Shown here: positions 20,790-31,308 of the stretch, one piece after another
Position numbering within the stretch: position 1 is the stretch's first letter
Layout: each line of letters starts with the position of its first letter
Assembly (NCBI GenBank): GCA_029261595.1
Contig: JAJDAZ010000040.1
Location: 49,957 to 113,956, forward strand
From: Nitrospinaceae bacterium
GTDB lineage: Bacteria; Nitrospinota; Nitrospinia; Nitrospinales; VA-1
DNA length: 64,000 nt
Direction: 5' to 3'
The notes under the pieces: generated by a model
Seen by the model: the letters and a program-made list of their open reading frames with translations, nothing else
What the model was told of the DNA's origin: nothing
The model's database searches: none
Program-made: the position numbers and the translations under genes

Positions 20790-22114
20790 CCTGTAACCTG
20801 CTGTTCTGAGACTGACTCGATTTTGACCGGAACCAGTTGGTTCATGAGGCGGTCGCCGCCGGGAGCGGTGACGGGAACGTAATATTCGCTGTAGCCTTTC
20901 AGGTTCCCCGTTAAAGGGTCCCGTTGGTTTTCGAACAGCACGGTGACGGTCTCACCTTTTAACTGTTGGCGGAAATTGAGAGATTTTTCGTTCGCCAGAT
21001 CGGTCAGAATTTTATTTCTTTCCTTTTTGACGGTTTTTGGGAGGTTGCTCTTGAAGCCGTAGGCCTCAGTTCCTTTTCGCGGCGAGTAGGCGAACGAATG
21101 TAAATAGGTGAACGGCAGGCTCTCGATGAGCTTGCGGGTGTTTTCAAAAGATGCATCCGTCTCACCCGGAAAGCCGATGATGACATCCGCCCCCAGGCCC
21201 AACCGGGGGATTTTTTCCAAGGCACAATGCACCGTGTCCAGGTATTGCTGGGAATTGTAGTTACGCCGCATTTTGGCGAGAATAGCATCGTCGCCGCTTT
21301 GCAGGGGGATGTGCAGATGAGCGCAGATATTGTCAGAGCCGGCTATGAGGTTTAACAGGTCGTCGTCGATTTCCATCGGGTTGATGGAACTCAAGCGGAT
21401 GCGGTAGTCCCCCGGCAGTTGGGCGATCTCCCGCATCAGGGAAGAAAAGGTATCCGGTTGTGCCTTTTCCAGGCCGTAGGTTCCAAGGTTGATGCCGGTG
21501 AGGGTGATCTCCTTGTATCCCGTGGAGATGGCTTCTTTAACATTGTTGAGAATATTCTCACGTTCGTCGCTGATCGATCTGCCCCGCGCCCGGACCACGG
21601 TGCAAAAGGAGCATTTTTCTTCGCATCCGGTTTGAACCTTGATGAAGGCCTTGGTCTTGCCCTGAAAATTAGACACCGGGATGGTGCGAAACACCCGTTT
21701 ACGATGAATATCCGACATGAAGATTTCGGTTTTATCCCCTTTATTCCACGATGATTTTCCGTTCAACTTGCCCTTGATAACTTTTGCGATGTCCAGTTTG
21801 TCGGCATTGCCCAGGACGATGTCGAGTCCATTGATTTCAGCCGCCTCATCGGGGGCCAGTTGCGCGTAACAGCCGGTAAACACCACCAGGGCCTGATCGT
21901 TGATGGCGAGGGATTTTTTTACCGCGAGGCGTGAGCTGTAATCACTGCGTTGCGTCACCGAGCAGGTGTTGATGACGTAAACATCCGCCCGGTCACGGGC
22001 GTCGACGATGGCAAACCCTTCCTGTTCCATGAGAGTCTGCATCTCCGCCGTATCGTGTTGGTTGGTGCGGCATCCCAGGGTGGCGAAAGCGACTTTTTTG
22101 ACAGGTGAATGCAA
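20774..22114 (-). CDS. mtaB: tRNA (N6-threonylcarbamoyladenosine37-C2) methylthiotransferase
   Basis: A 446-residue radical-SAM methylthiotransferase making ms2t6A37 in tRNAs. The N-terminal cluster cysteines are in TLGCRTNQ, NTCSV and FTGCYAQ; the radical SAM cluster is CEEKCSFC in the middle. A C-terminal TRAM-like region follows. GCRTNQ favours MtaB over MiaB or RimO. Its 5' region faces the fis gene across ~250 bases holding a promoter for the other strand. Confidence 0.92.
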   Translation of the reverse strand: MHSPVKKVAFATLGCRTNQHDTAEMQTLMEQEGFAIVDARDRADVYVINTCSVTQRSDYSSRLAVKKSLAINDQALVVFTGCYAQLAPDEAAEINGLDIVLGNADKLDIAKVIKGKLNGKSSWNKGDKTEIFMSDIHRKRVFRTIPVSNFQGKTKAFIKVQTGCEEKCSFCTVVRARGRSISDERENILNNVKEAISTGYKEITLTGINLGTYGLEKAQPDTFSSLMREIAQLPGDYRIRLSSINPMEIDDDLLNLIAGSDNICAHLHIPLQSGDDAILAKMRRNYNSQQYLDTVHCALEKIPRLGLGADVIIGFPGETDASFENTRKLIESLPFTYLHSFAYSPRKGTEAYGFKSNLPKTVKKERNKILTDLANEKSLNFRQQLKGETVTVLFENQRDPLTGNLKGYSEYYVPVTAPGGDRLMNQLVPVKIESVSEQQVTGCVQS

Positions 22115-22249
22115 TGGATTATGTGTTAAAAGTTAAAGAGAGAAATCGGATTTTATCTTAGTTCATGTAATTCCCCGGAATCAACCCGAAACTTCGCAGG
22201 TAGGAAATTATTGAAACTGCAAGCCGTTAATTTCTTATAAACTAAACCC

Positions 22250-22278
22250 TTGACCGCTTTCCCCCGGTTTGCTAGTAT
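22250..22278 (+). promoter_or_regulatory. Strong sigma70-type promoter for the fis-glm run
   Basis: TTGACC (22250-22255) and TAGTAT (22273-22278) are separated by exactly 17 bases, close to the consensus. It lies about 90 bases before the Fis-like gene and faces it. Transcription would start near 22285, leaving an ~80-base leader. Confidence 0.6.
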
Positions 22279-22367
22279 CCGTCCCACGAACAATACTGAG
22301 TATTCAGAAACTTCATTTCCATCTATCCTGATGTTGGGTGTTTCCCGGTTTTCTTATCCTCTCAATC

Positions 22368-22634
22368 ATGCAGAACGTTAGTCGCAAAACAAGATCCTTT
22401 TTGGAGAACTGGCTCGATCTTACGGTTAAAGATTACGTCAAGCACATGCGTAAAGACCAGAATGGAGATTTGTACGGCCTTATTATCGGCGGATTGGAAA
22501 AACCTCTTTTAGACATCGTCATCAATGAAACCAACGGGAATCAAACCCAGGCCTCCAATATCCTGGGCATCAACCGCAATACCCTGCGCAAGAAGATCAA
22601 AGAACATAAAATTCAATGCCCCAAAAAAACCTAG
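22368..22634 (+). CDS. fis: Fis-like nucleoid/DNA-binding protein
   Basis: An 88-residue protein closely matching the Fis layout. DLYGLIIGGLEKPLLDIVI is followed by a helix-turn-helix, GNQTQASNILGINRNTLRKK, which resembles enterobacterial Fis ([20 protein letters not shown]). No receiver or AAA+ domain is attached, so it is not an NtrC fragment of usual form, although NtrC-type C-termini are the nearest relatives. The ATG at 22368 gives the normal length; a GTG at 22338 is an in-frame alternative. The 3' end overlaps the next gene by 19 bases. Confidence 0.8.
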   Translation: MQNVSRKTRSFLENWLDLTVKDYVKHMRKDQNGDLYGLIIGGLEKPLLDIVINETNGNQTQASNILGINRNTLRKKIKEHKIQCPKKT

Positions 22635-23359
22635 CTGTCATCATTCTGGCCGCCGGCAAAGGCACCCGGATGAAATCTCCGCTCGCGAAAGTGTTGCAAC
22701 CTTTATCGGGCAAAACCCTTCTATATTATGTTCTGGAAACCGTCCAGGAGCTTTCCGCCGACCGGGTCAGCGTGGTGGTGGGGTTTCAAGCCGATAAAGT
22801 TAAAGCGACTTTCCCCGACCCAAAACTGGAGTTTGTCGAACAAAAGGAGCAGTTGGGGACGGGCCATGCCGCCCAGCAAACGGAATCCTGCTTAAAGGAT
22901 TTTGAAGGCGATATTCTGGTATTGTGCGGTGACATGCCTTTGATCCGGCCCGCCACTTTAAAAAACCTCATCCAAAAGCATCGGCAGAGCGAAGCCGCCT
23001 GCACCCTGTTGACCCTGAAAGATAAAAAGGGAGAAATCAAGGATTTTGGCCGCATTCTGCGGGATGGGAACCAGTCCATCACCGGTATCGTGGAGCACAA
23101 GGACGCGACAGAGGAAGAGAAAAAGGTTGAAGAATACAATTCTGGTGTATACTGTTTTGATAAGAGATTGTTTTATAAAGTATTAAGTGGAGTTGGCAAT
23201 AGCAATTCCCAGAACGAATATTATTTGACCGACACGATCAAATATTTTGTTCAAAACAAGCATTCCGTTCAGTCGGTGCAAACCGATGATTCGGACGAGA
23301 TTTTCGGAATCAATTCTCCTGAAGATCTAAAAAAAGCAGAGCAACTGTTAAGCTGTTGA
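22616..23359 (+). CDS. UDP-N-acetylglucosamine pyrophosphorylase-like nucleotidyltransferase (GlmU N-domain only)
   Basis: A 247-residue nucleotidyltransferase with the GlmU signature LAAGKGTRMKSPLAKVLQPL, then GTGHAAQQ and LCGDMPLI. It stops after the pyrophosphorylase domain: the left-handed beta-helix acetyltransferase domain of GlmU is missing. It should activate GlcNAc-1-P or a similar sugar phosphate with UTP. The acetyltransferase could be provided by the neighbouring bifunctional-looking protein. It overlaps the Fis-like gene by 19 bases. Confidence 0.85.
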   Translation: MPQKNLAVIILAAGKGTRMKSPLAKVLQPLSGKTLLYYVLETVQELSADRVSVVVGFQADKVKATFPDPKLEFVEQKEQLGTGHAAQQTESCLKDFEGDILVLCGDMPLIRPATLKNLIQKHRQSEAACTLLTLKDKKGEIKDFGRILRDGNQSITGIVEHKDATEEEKKVEEYNSGVYCFDKRLFYKVLSGVGNSNSQNEYYLTDTIKYFVQNKHSVQSVQTDDSDEIFGINSPEDLKKAEQLLSC

Positions 23360-23411
23360 CAGGTTTACAGTAACAATTTTTGGCCTCACAAAAATTCCAG
23401 GATAATTATCT

Positions 23412-24617
23412 ATGAAAGCGGTTATTCTCGCCGGAGGCAAAGCTTCCAAACTGGTTCCTTTTTCCGCGACCCGGCCCATTCCCATGTTACGCCTTGCGGG
23501 CCGGACTTTGTTCGATAACTCGATCGATCTTTTGAAAAAATCAGGCGTCAGCGATATTTTTGTGGTTATCGAGCACCAGAAGGAAAAATTGATCCGGCGA
23601 ATCGGCGAGCACCTCAACAACGGATTGAACCTGCATTACATTGAACAGGGCGAAAGCAAGGGGATAGGCGACGCGATCCTTAAAGTAAAAAACAAAATTT
23701 CACCGGGCGAATACTTTCTTCTGATTTACGGCGATACGGTGACAGCCGCAAATATTTTCAGCAAAATTCAGCAATCGTTCCATTCATTCAAATGCCCAGT
23801 GGCCTCGATCTGTCTTCCTCCGAGCAATCAGTCCTTCGGAAATGTTTTTTTGAACGCTCACATGAAAATAACCAAGATCATAGAAAAGCCCAAAGGGGAT
23901 GATTTTGGCAATTACGTTCTTTCGGGGGCCTATATCCTTCCCGAATCCATTTTCAAGACGCTTGAATCGACCGGGGGCTCCATGGAAAAAGCTCTGGAGC
24001 AACTGGTGGATAAGGAAGGCCTGATGGCGTCGATGTGGGAAGACGAGTGGCTGGATATTGTTTATCCCTGGGAAATTTTGACGGCCAATAAAATTCTGAT
24101 GGATTCCTGGAAAAATTCCTCCATAGCCAAGAATGTGGTGATGGAATCCAATGTGACGATTCAGGGGACTGTGAGAATTGAAGACGATGTGGTGATTAAA
24201 GCTGGAGCGATTCTAGAAGGGCCTTGTTCGATCGGACGGGGAAGTTATATCGGAAACAATGCACTCATTCGGAGTTACACCTCACTGGGACAGGAGTGCA
24301 GCGTGGGTTATGGCGTGGAACTAAAAAACTGTGTGGTATTGGACAATTCCCATATCGGGCGGTTGTCTTTTATCGGCGACAGTGTGTTGGGTGAACAAGT
24401 CGATGTGGGCGCGGGGGTCATGACGGTGAACCGGGCCATCGATTGGGAACCCATCAAAGTTAAAAGCGGCAAAAAGTCTATTGAAACAGGGCGCACCAAG
24501 TTAGGCGCTTTTGTTGGAGATAATGTAGTGATCGGTGCGGGCAACACCATTCAACCCGGAACGGTGATTCCTTCAGGGAAAATACTGCCGGCCTCTTATT
24601 CAGTTAAAAGTAAATAG
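23412..24617 (+). CDS. Sugar-phosphate nucleotidyltransferase with C-terminal beta-helix (archaeal GlmU-like)
   Basis: A 401-residue two-domain protein. The N-terminal part has a RmlA/GlmU-type nucleotidyltransferase fold with AVILAGGKASKLVPFSATRP in place of the usual GxGTRL motif. The C-terminal half has hexapeptide repeats (VVIKAGAILEGPCSIGRGSYIG). This arrangement matches archaeal-type bifunctional GlmU-like enzymes (glucosamine-1-P acetyltransferase plus uridyltransferase). In the N-domain the usual GTR arginine region reads ASK, so uridyltransferase activity may be weak and the protein may serve mainly as acetyltransferase for the preceding enzyme; this is inference. glmS starts 21 bases later. 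Confidence 0.8.
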   Translation: MKAVILAGGKASKLVPFSATRPIPMLRLAGRTLFDNSIDLLKKSGVSDIFVVIEHQKEKLIRRIGEHLNNGLNLHYIEQGESKGIGDAILKVKNKISPGEYFLLIYGDTVTAANIFSKIQQSFHSFKCPVASICLPPSNQSFGNVFLNAHMKITKIIEKPKGDDFGNYVLSGAYILPESIFKTLESTGGSMEKALEQLVDKEGLMASMWEDEWLDIVYPWEILTANKILMDSWKNSSIAKNVVMESNVTIQGTVRIEDDVVIKAGAILEGPCSIGRGSYIGNNALIRSYTSLGQECSVGYGVELKNCVVLDNSHIGRLSFIGDSVLGEQVDVGAGVMTVNRAIDWEPIKVKSGKKSIETGRTKLGAFVGDNVVIGAGNTIQPGTVIPSGKILPASYSVKSK

Positions 24618-24638
24618 AAATATTCTTCGGATACTTAC

Positions 24639-26459
24639 ATGTGCGGAATTAGCGGAGTGGTGGGATTGAATAATATTTCGGATGACCTGTATCAAGGCAT
24701 TCGAAATTTAGAATATCGCGGTTATGATTCTTGCGGCGTGGCTTTGATGAATAAAAAGTCGCTGGTCATCCGGAAAAATATCGGCGGGGTGGAGGAGGTT
24801 TTTCGTAAGGAAAGTGTGTTGTCCGTATCCAGCAAGATCGGCATCGCGCACACCCGATGGGCCACGCATGGCACAGTCACCCGGGAAAACACGCACCCAT
24901 TCACTTCCTGCGACGATAAATTCGCCGTGGTCCACAACGGGATCATCTCCAATTTTCGTCCTCTCAAAGATAAACTGACCCGCGAGGGCCACCAGTTCCA
25001 TTCGGAAACCGATACCGAAGTTATCCCCCATTTACTCGAAAAATATTACAAGCAGACAAAAAATATCGAGAAAGCGCTTCTCATGGTCATCAACGTATTG
25101 GAAGGCACTTTTGCCTTTGCGTTTATATCGACCCTGGCTCCCGGCCAGATTTTTTGCGCGAAACGCGAGTCACCGCTGATGCTGGGAATAGGAGACGAAG
25201 CCAAGTATGTCGGCTCCGACTTCAACGCCTTCATCGACCACACGAAAAACGCCGTTATCATTGACGATGGGGAATACGCGATTATTTCCCGCGACAGTTA
25301 TGTGGTGAAAGATTCCGTGACCGGTCTGGAAATTCAGAAAGACATCACCAAGATCGACTGGGACAGCGAAACCACTAAAAAAGGCGGTTACCCGCATTAC
25401 ATGCTCAAGGAAATTTATGAGCAACCGCAAGTGGTGACCAACGCCCTGGAGCAGGATGACCAATCGCTCGATGAGTTGGCCCAGATGGTTTGTGAAAGTG
25501 AAAAAATGTTGCTGGTAGGCGTCGGTACCACTTATTACGTTGCCTCCTACGGGAATTATATATTTTCTTCCTTGGCGGGAGAATTCTGTCCGCCCATCAG
25601 CTCGGATGAATTTACCTCACTCGCCAGTGTGGACAAGAAAAGTCTGGTGCTGGCGCTTTCGCAATCGGGTGAAACCTACGACACTCTGACTGCCTTGAAA
25701 TATGCCAAGGCCCAGGGCTCCAAAACAGCCGCCATTGTCAACGTGATGGGGTCGTCCATCGCCCGTTTTGTGGATAAAACTATTCTTCAGGGTTCCGGTC
25801 CGGAAATCTGTGTGATCAGTACCAAGGCCGCGTTGTCGCAGATGTTGATTTTGACTTTGGTCGCCTTGCGGGTGGCGGTGAAGAAAAAAGTCATGACCAA
25901 AAAAGTTTTTAATTCGAGCATGGCCGCACTCAATGATCTTCCGGGAATCATTCAAAGTATTTTGAACGAACGATCCGGATTCATCCATCGCATCGCTCAC
26001 AGCTATTGCAAAACCAAACACTGGTTGTATATGGGACGGGGCATTTATTATCCGATCGCGCTGGAGTCGGCTTTGAAGATGAAAGAAGTGGCCTATGTTC
26101 ACGCGGAGGGGATGCCTGCGGGGTTTCTCAAACACGGAACGCTGGCGATGATCGACGATGAAATTTTTTCGATCGTCTTCATTCCTCCGAGAGAAGACAA
26201 GGCTCTGTATGAAGCAACCATTCACAGCGTCGATGAAATTCGCGCCCGGTCCGGGTTCGTTTTGGGAATCCATTTCGACGAACGCGGAAAAAATAAGGAT
26301 CTTTTCAGTGAAGAATTGATCCTGCCGAAGGTTCCTCCCTTGATCGCTCCACTCATTCAAATGGTGATTGGGCAATTGTTCTCCTATTTCACCGCCACTA
26401 GCCTAAAGCGTAACGTGGACAAACCCCGGTCCCTGGCAAAATCGGTGACTGTCGGCTAG
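24639..26459 (+). CDS. glmS: Glutamine-fructose-6-phosphate aminotransferase (isomerizing)
   Basis: A 606-residue enzyme making glucosamine-6-phosphate, the entry step to UDP-GlcNAc. The N-terminal nucleophile cysteine follows the initiator (MCGISGVVG), with HTRWATHG and HNGIISN. Two SIS domains come after, with LALSQSGETYDT, and the C-terminus KPRSLAKSVTV is typical. It completes a UDP-GlcNAc cluster with the two upstream genes. The gap to the previous gene is 21 bases, too short for a glmS ribozyme. Confidence 0.98.
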   Translation: MCGISGVVGLNNISDDLYQGIRNLEYRGYDSCGVALMNKKSLVIRKNIGGVEEVFRKESVLSVSSKIGIAHTRWATHGTVTRENTHPFTSCDDKFAVVHNGIISNFRPLKDKLTREGHQFHSETDTEVIPHLLEKYYKQTKNIEKALLMVINVLEGTFAFAFISTLAPGQIFCAKRESPLMLGIGDEAKYVGSDFNAFIDHTKNAVIIDDGEYAIISRDSYVVKDSVTGLEIQKDITKIDWDSETTKKGGYPHYMLKEIYEQPQVVTNALEQDDQSLDELAQMVCESEKMLLVGVGTTYYVASYGNYIFSSLAGEFCPPISSDEFTSLASVDKKSLVLALSQSGETYDTLTALKYAKAQGSKTAAIVNVMGSSIARFVDKTILQGSGPEICVISTKAALSQMLILTLVALRVAVKKKVMTKKVFNSSMAALNDLPGIIQSILNERSGFIHRIAHSYCKTKHWLYMGRGIYYPIALESALKMKEVAYVHAEGMPAGFLKHGTLAMIDDEIFSIVFIPPREDKALYEATIHSVDEIRARSGFVLGIHFDERGKNKDLFSEELILPKVPPLIAPLIQMVIGQLFSYFTATSLKRNVDKPRSLAKSVTVG

Positions 26460-26607
26460 TAAATGACAGGCTGGTCTCTCCTGGACAAGAATTCGCCCCC
26501 ACGAACAATAAAGAGTTGCTAAGAATATTCCCCGTCTGTTAGAGTTCTTGGTTCCTGAAACTTATCATTCATTCATCTGGGTTTATAAGCCCAATAATAA
26601 TATTCCC

Positions 26608-27954
26608 ATGAAAACAGTCCCTACAGCTTTGACCATCGCAGGTTCCGACCCAAGCGGCGGAGCCGGTATACAGGCCGACCTTAAAACATTCGCCGCATTA
26701 AATGTTTTCGCCCAATCGGTCATCGCCTCCATCACCGTGCAAAATACCTCCGGCGTGAAAGGGGCCTTTCATCTTCCGGTCGATACGGTGGAAGAACAGC
26801 TCGGCGCTTTAATGGAGGATAATAAACCGCTGGCAGTAAAAACCGGCATGCTGGGCAATGAAGCTATTGTCGAAGGTGTGGCCCGTCGGCTCAAGCGCGC
26901 AAAAATAAAAAAACTCGTGGTCGATCCTGTCATCCGTTCGTCCAGCGGCAAGACCCTGCTGTCCAAAAAGGGAGTCCAGGCGCTCAAGGAAAAGTTGTTG
27001 CCGTTGGCGCTGGTGGTCACGCCAAATATAAAGGAAGCGGAAATTCTATCCGGCATTAAAATTGGTAAGCCTGGGGACAGACTGAAAGCGGCCCGCGCCA
27101 TTCTGAAAACCGGGGTCAAAAGTGTGTTGATCACCGGCGGGCATTTGAAAGGCAAACCGGAGGACTTTTTTTATGATGGTGACTGTCCCTTATTACTGGA
27201 ATCCGAACGTCTGGGTGACGCCGATCTGCACGGAACCGGATGCGTTCTTTCCGCGGCCATTGCAGGAGGTCTGGCTAAGGGCAAACCTCTGGCTTCTGCG
27301 GTGACGGATGCCAAGAAATTCATGGAATACTCTATTCTGGGCGGCGTGTTGTCGGGAAAAGGGCAGGGCAGTGTGGAGCCTCTTGCGGCGCTTTACCAGA
27401 ACGCCGAGCGTTGGGATCTTTTTCAGCGGGTGTCCCGTGCTGTGGAAATTTTAAAGGATGAAAAAATCGGTCATCTCATCCCGGAAGTGCAATCCAATCT
27501 GGGAGTGGGACTGAAAGACGCCAGGACGCATCAGGATGTCATGGGATTTCACGGTCGTATCGTGAAGCACGGAGAAAACATCGTCACCCTTTCGCCGCCG
27601 ATGTTTGGCGGATCGAAGCATGTCGCCAATATTGTTTTAACGGCGATGCGTTACAACCCGGAAAAACGAGCGGTGATGAACATCAAATACACCCCGGAAC
27701 TACTGAAAATTTGTCAGCGTTTAAAATTCAAGATGGCCACCTTTGACCGCGCAGATGAACCCAAAAAGGTGAGAACAAAGGAAGGTTCGTCCCTGGAATG
27801 GGGAACCGATACCGCGATCAAGGGGTGCGGGTTCGTTCCCGACATCATTTACGATATTGGCGGTTTTGGAAAAGAAGAAATGATCCGCGTGATTGCCGAC
27901 GATATCGAGTCCCTGGTGGATAAAATTTTAAAAATCCACCGTTTGTGTAAATAG
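26608..27954 (+). CDS. thiD: Hydroxymethylpyrimidine/phosphomethylpyrimidine kinase fused to ThiN (thiamine-phosphate synthase)
   Basis: A 448-residue fusion from the ATG at 26608, which starts just before [20 protein letters not shown], the ThiD signature. Residues ~1-260 are ThiD (HMP and HMP-P kinase). Residues ~275-448 look like ThiN, an alternative thiamine-phosphate synthase that couples HMP-PP with the thiazole phosphate in archaea and some bacteria. An upstream TTG at 26548 would add 20 unlikely residues. No TPP riboswitch motif is visible upstream. Confidence 0.9.
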   Translation: MKTVPTALTIAGSDPSGGAGIQADLKTFAALNVFAQSVIASITVQNTSGVKGAFHLPVDTVEEQLGALMEDNKPLAVKTGMLGNEAIVEGVARRLKRAKIKKLVVDPVIRSSSGKTLLSKKGVQALKEKLLPLALVVTPNIKEAEILSGIKIGKPGDRLKAARAILKTGVKSVLITGGHLKGKPEDFFYDGDCPLLLESERLGDADLHGTGCVLSAAIAGGLAKGKPLASAVTDAKKFMEYSILGGVLSGKGQGSVEPLAALYQNAERWDLFQRVSRAVEILKDEKIGHLIPEVQSNLGVGLKDARTHQDVMGFHGRIVKHGENIVTLSPPMFGGSKHVANIVLTAMRYNPEKRAVMNIKYTPELLKICQRLKFKMATFDRADEPKKVRTKEGSSLEWGTDTAIKGCGFVPDIIYDIGGFGKEEMIRVIADDIESLVDKILKIHRLCK

Positions 27955-28074
27955 GACTAACAACTAAAAGGCTGGGAAGCGATATTTTCTTAAGTTTTTT
28001 CAGAGCGGACAACGACCCGCCCGGCAAATATTTTTCATCGTTGTTTATTCGGGCTCAATTGCCGTTCCCTTGAT

Positions 28075-30006
28075 CTATAGCAAGGTTTGATCGATCAGAA
28101 TATTGGATTTGTCCCGCAGGTTCTTGATCCAGTCATTGAACACCGTTGTGGATTTTTGTCTTTTCAGCCGTGCGGAAATTGTGTCGAGCTGTTCCTTGGT
28201 GGGTTCCCCCGCATTTTTTCGATCCTTAAGCTGTATCAGAAAATGCTTTCTGAATGCCGTTTCGGATGCGGTTTGTTCTTTTTCCAGGGGGAAAACCTTG
28301 TCTTTGATATTCTGAAAATCTCCAACACCCGGAATGGAATCCGCCCGGCTGAAAAAGGGCGTGTGTTGAATATCCATTTTTAGCTCTTCGGCGATTTTTT
28401 TCAGATTTTTTCCACTTTCCAGTTTGTCCGCCAGTTCCTTGAACTTACCGGACGTGAGTTTTTTGCTGGCGGCCTTTTTGGCTTTTTCCTCAACCTCTTT
28501 ACGTACGCTTTCCAGGTCCGGAACGTAGGCGGCCTTTCTTTCTTTGATTTTGAGGATGAAAGATGCCTCAAACGTGTGAATTGGGTCACTGACCTGATCA
28601 TCCGCCAAAGTAAATGCGGCATTGAAAAACTCCGGTGCGGACCCGACCTCGGTGATCACGTGCTTTTGCCGGCTGATCAAATCCGAGGTTTTGACCTCGG
28701 CTTTTTGTTCCGCTGCCGCATCAGAAAAGCTGCTTCCCTTTTGCGTGGATTTGTAAATTCGCTTGACGATGCGGCGGGCCTTTTGCCGGGCCTTGGTTTC
28801 CTTGATGGATTTAATCACCGCGTCTTTGACTTCAACAAGCGATTTGACTCTGGCATCGGTTTTTTTGTCGAGTCGGATGACATGGTAGCCAAAGGGGGAC
28901 TTGACCGGTTCGCTGATTTTCCCTGCTTCCAGTTTCTCCAGGGCCGCTTCGAATTCGGGGACCATGGTCCCTTCCGGGAATTCGCCCAAACTGCCGCCTT
29001 TACCACCAGAGGAGGGGTCGTCGGATAATTGCTCAGCCAGTTTTGCAAAGTCCGCTCCCTCGTTGATTTTCTTCAGAGTCTCTTCGGCCTCCTGTTTGGC
29101 GGCGTCTTCCGAAGCTTTTTGCCTCTCCGCGTCGGTGGCCGCTTCATCTATTTTTGCGGGTTCCAATTGGAATAGGATGTGACTGGCGGCGTATGTTTTT
29201 TCGACCCGGAAAGTGGCGATTTTGGAATCATAATATTCCTGGATGTCTTCCTCGTTGGGCGTGATGGACTCTTCAAAGTCTTTAGGGTTCACTTTGACAT
29301 AATCCACTTTGATCTGGTCGGGAATTTCAAACTGGGCCTTGTTCTTATCGTAAAAACTTTTCAGATCCGTTTCATTGACCGGTTGTTTGGTCTCAAAATG
29401 GTCCTCGGAAAAGGAGACGTAATCGAACTTCACCGATTCTTCCTCCATCTTGAAAGCGTCCAGGACCTCGGACTTGGACACCAGCGTGTTTCCCGTGATC
29501 ATTTTTTCAAGTTTATTCATTCTCAACGCTTCGCGCTGGCCATCTTCAAAATCCAGATGGGTCAGGCGATTGAACTGAATGTAGTTATCGTAATAAGTTT
29601 TGTTGAATTTATTATCCTTTTGAAACGCGGGAAAGTTTTGAATGTGGGTCACCAGTTCCTCGTCGCTCACCTTGATGTTGAGGTTGTCCGATTCCAGGAG
29701 CAGGAGTTTTCTATGGATGAGCGCATCGAGTGCCTGTGTTTTTAAATCGAGCCGCTGAATGAGATCATCCGAGAACTGGCCTTTGAACTGGTCGCGGTAA
29801 AAACTGATCAGGTTGTTGAAGGTTTTATCGTATTCGCTGTATGGAATCTCAACCCCTTCCACAGTGGCGACCACGCCTCCGCGCGAGCCTGGCGCTCCGC
29901 CCATTCCCCAGGAATAAAAAATTGTGCCCACAAAGGCAAATATGATCAGCCACAGAACGGTCTTGACCATCCAGGAATCGGCGTGCTGCCGGATAAGATT
30001 CAGCAT
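28075..30006 (-). CDS. ppiD: Periplasmic peptidyl-prolyl isomerase, SurA_N/PpiD type
   Basis: A 643-residue protein with one N-terminal membrane helix (VKTVLWLIIFAFVGTIFY, ~14-31) and a long periplasmic part. A SurA_N-type chaperone domain covers ~45-200. One parvulin domain follows, with AASHILFQ, GKGGSLGEFPEGTMVPEFE and FGYHVIRLD. A second, weaker PPIase-like region lies nearer the C-terminus. PpiD assists folding of envelope proteins emerging from the Sec translocon. It diverges from the mre operon over a 276-base region with no gene. Confidence 0.92.
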   Translation of the reverse strand: MLNLIRQHADSWMVKTVLWLIIFAFVGTIFYSWGMGGAPGSRGGVVATVEGVEIPYSEYDKTFNNLISFYRDQFKGQFSDDLIQRLDLKTQALDALIHRKLLLLESDNLNIKVSDEELVTHIQNFPAFQKDNKFNKTYYDNYIQFNRLTHLDFEDGQREALRMNKLEKMITGNTLVSKSEVLDAFKMEEESVKFDYVSFSEDHFETKQPVNETDLKSFYDKNKAQFEIPDQIKVDYVKVNPKDFEESITPNEEDIQEYYDSKIATFRVEKTYAASHILFQLEPAKIDEAATDAERQKASEDAAKQEAEETLKKINEGADFAKLAEQLSDDPSSGGKGGSLGEFPEGTMVPEFEAALEKLEAGKISEPVKSPFGYHVIRLDKKTDARVKSLVEVKDAVIKSIKETKARQKARRIVKRIYKSTQKGSSFSDAAAEQKAEVKTSDLISRQKHVITEVGSAPEFFNAAFTLADDQVSDPIHTFEASFILKIKERKAAYVPDLESVRKEVEEKAKKAASKKLTSGKFKELADKLESGKNLKKIAEELKMDIQHTPFFSRADSIPGVGDFQNIKDKVFPLEKEQTASETAFRKHFLIQLKDRKNAGEPTKEQLDTISARLKRQKSTTVFNDWIKNLRDKSNILIDQTLL

Positions 30007-30273
30007 TCAATGCTCTCCCCTAAGAGTGTAAATCGGAAATGAAACCCTTTACTATATTAAAAAAAACAGACCCTTCGCAACCAATAATTTATTTTGAATC
30101 ATCCGCTATTTTAAAGGTCGGCGAAAGAAAACCCCGGCATGAATCGATGGAGGCAAGCAAAAAGGAGCCGATTTACACCCCTTTATTTGCCTTGCAATTT
30201 TTTCGGTACCTTGATATAAAAGAAAAGTCATGAAAAACAATAAGTTATAATGGCTTGCGCTATTTTTTCATAG

Positions 30274-31305
<1,032 letters not shown>

Positions 31306-31308
31306 GCT

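Noticed and set aside
24618..24638. glmS ribozyme
   Set aside because: Only 21 bases separate the upstream gene from glmS, far too short for the ribozyme.
26460..26607. TPP riboswitch before thiDN
   Set aside because: The CTGAGA and GGAT-type core motifs are absent.
30039..30233. 64-codon frame between ppiD and mreB
   Set aside because: No ribosome site, odd composition, and it occupies the divergent promoter region.
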